This document shows, piece by piece, positions 5,038 to 5,425 of a stretch of 5,425 bases of DNA (its first letter is position 1; each line of letters begins with the position of its first letter). The translations under genes were made by a program, and so were the position numbers. The stretch comes from JAFGFG01 sp964442905 (GTDB lineage: Archaea; Aenigmatarchaeota; Aenigmatarchaeia; QMZP01; JAFGSV01), in contig CAYUBD010000053.1 of NCBI GenBank assembly GCA_964442905.1, positions 1 to 5,425 on the forward strand, in the 5' to 3' direction. The notes under the pieces are model-generated. The model made no database searches. It saw only the letters and a program-made list of their open reading frames with translations, and was not told the DNA's origin.

Positions 5038-5352
5038 TTAGCTTACGTCCCCTCTTATCCCCACTGTTCTGATGCTCTTATTCGCAGTCTCGATATCAGC
5101 ATAACGTATGTTTTCCGTGAAGTCTATCCCGAATATTCTAATGGTCCCGTCATCGTTTCTTATAGTCATGCTGTCCGGACCCATATCTGTCATTTTCCCC
5201 CTGATTATGTGCATCTCCGGGCTTTCCAGATAACCGTTGTTCTTGAAGTGTGAGGCGCTCACAAGGACATCCCAGTCCCGGTTTATATCTATAGCCCCGA
5301 CTGCATTTTTATCAGCGTTACCATATGACAAACTGCCATCTAACATGTACAT
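5038..5352 (-). CDS. Unrecognised small beta-rich protein (104 aa)
   Basis: I do not recognise the family. The sequence alternates like short beta strands: a DWDVLVSASHF segment (26-36), MHIIRGKMTDMGPDSMTIRNDDGTIRIFG (about 47-75), then ENIRYADIET (80-89). The turn-rich pattern around DDGT resembles small beta-barrels such as OB or Sm-like folds, but this is impression only. There is no Cys, signal peptide or membrane helix. The start at 5352 is chosen because TTTATAAA lies about 35 bp upstream and a GGGA sits a few bases before the ATG; an ATG two codons downstream is also possible. A GTG at 5409 would place coding sequence over the TATA box and is unlikely. It is the first gene of a probable two-gene unit read leftward. 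Confidence 0.62.
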   Translation of the reverse strand: MYMLDGSLSYGNADKNAVGAIDINRDWDVLVSASHFKNNGYLESPEMHIIRGKMTDMGPDSMTIRNDDGTIRIFGIDFTENIRYADIETANKSIRTVGIRGDVS

Positions 5353-5383
5353 GAAAATCCCTGTATAATGCTTGGATTGAGCA

Positions 5384-5398
5384 TTTATAAACCTTTGC
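5384..5398 (-). promoter_or_regulatory. BRE/TATA promoter of the minus-strand pair
   Basis: Read on the minus strand, GCAAAGG runs into TTTATAAA (5391-5384). This is the same AAAGGTTTATAAA core as the proteasome-like gene's promoter. Its centre is about 35 bp before ATG 5352, predicting a leader of roughly 7-10 nt, slightly longer than at the leaderless genes here. Confidence 0.7.
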
Positions 5399-5401
5399 TT
5401 T

Positions 5402-5423
5402 TTTGTCACAAAACAGTGACAAA
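5402..5423. promoter_or_regulatory. Inverted repeat, possible operator
   Basis: TTTGTCAC-N6-GTGACAAA is a perfect 8-bp inverted repeat (5402-5409 and 5416-5423). It is centred about 25 bp upstream of the minus-strand TATA centre, just outside the BRE. Size, spacing and position fit binding by a dimeric helix-turn-helix regulator. Upstream placement would suit an activator or a repressor blocking TFB. It could also act on a gene right of the window. The regulator is unknown. Confidence 0.5.
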
Positions 5424-5425
5424 TA

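Noticed and set aside
4906..5253. 115-codon plus-strand reading frame over the minus-strand pair
   Set aside because: No TATA box or start signal sits upstream at the right place, while the minus-strand genes have a clear promoter. Some doubt remains because neither side has recognised homologues.
5353..5409. GTG 5409 as start of the 104-aa minus-strand gene
   Set aside because: The added segment would cover the strong BRE/TATA box and part of the inverted repeat; ATG 5352 fits the promoter.
1..5425. tRNA, rRNA, CRISPR array, insertion sequence or attachment site
   Set aside because: No cloverleaf, no regularly spaced short repeats, no transposase motifs and no terminal inverted repeats were seen by eye on either strand.

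Overview
The window looks archaeal. At least three of the four complete plus-strand genes, and the minus-strand pair, have an AT-rich TATA-like box about 25-35 bp before the start codon. Bacterial -35/-10 promoters and strong ribosome-binding sites are absent. Two genes encode lipobox lipoproteins, one encodes a proteasome-beta-like Ntn hydrolase, one an archaeal long-type SlyD/FKBP isomerase, and one a small protein ending in a textbook PCNA-binding peptide. Disulfide-rich surface proteins with CGDG...CPxDC repeats are common in uncultivated archaea, including DPANN groups, but the window does not settle the lineage.

Layout. Positions 1-1613 (+) hold the 3' part of a gene for a large secreted, cysteine-rich modular protein: CGDG repeats, then EGF, an Lcl/DUF1566-type domain, EGF, a beta-rich domain, EGF. 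It is cut by the left window edge. Beyond its TGA, in-frame codons read like a decayed C-terminal membrane anchor. Positions 1802-2710 (+) encode a 302-aa proteasome-beta-like protein whose catalytic Thr follows the initiator Met directly. Positions 2747-3718 (+) encode a lipoprotein with an eight-Cys module, four C-x11-C repeats and a beta-rich C-terminal domain. Positions 3789-3971 (+) encode a 60-aa putative zinc protein with a C-terminal PIP box. Positions 4015-4767 (+) encode a membrane-anchored SlyD-like FKBP prolyl isomerase. Convergent to these, two short unrecognised genes run on the minus strand (5352-5038, then 5001-4792). A strong TATA box precedes them, with a perfect inverted repeat upstream of it that could be an operator.

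How the genes fit together. This is not a recognised operon or known system: each plus-strand gene seems to have its own promoter, usually with little or no 5' leader. A loose theme is the cell surface. There are two extracytoplasmic Cys-rich proteins and a lipid-anchored folding catalyst that could help such proteins fold; that link is inference. The proteasome-like protein and the PIP-box protein are cytoplasmic in character. They are the two products that most deserve a second look.

No tRNA, rRNA, CRISPR array, insertion sequence or origin was seen. No stretch over 300 bases lacks a gene; the longest gap is 1614-1801.
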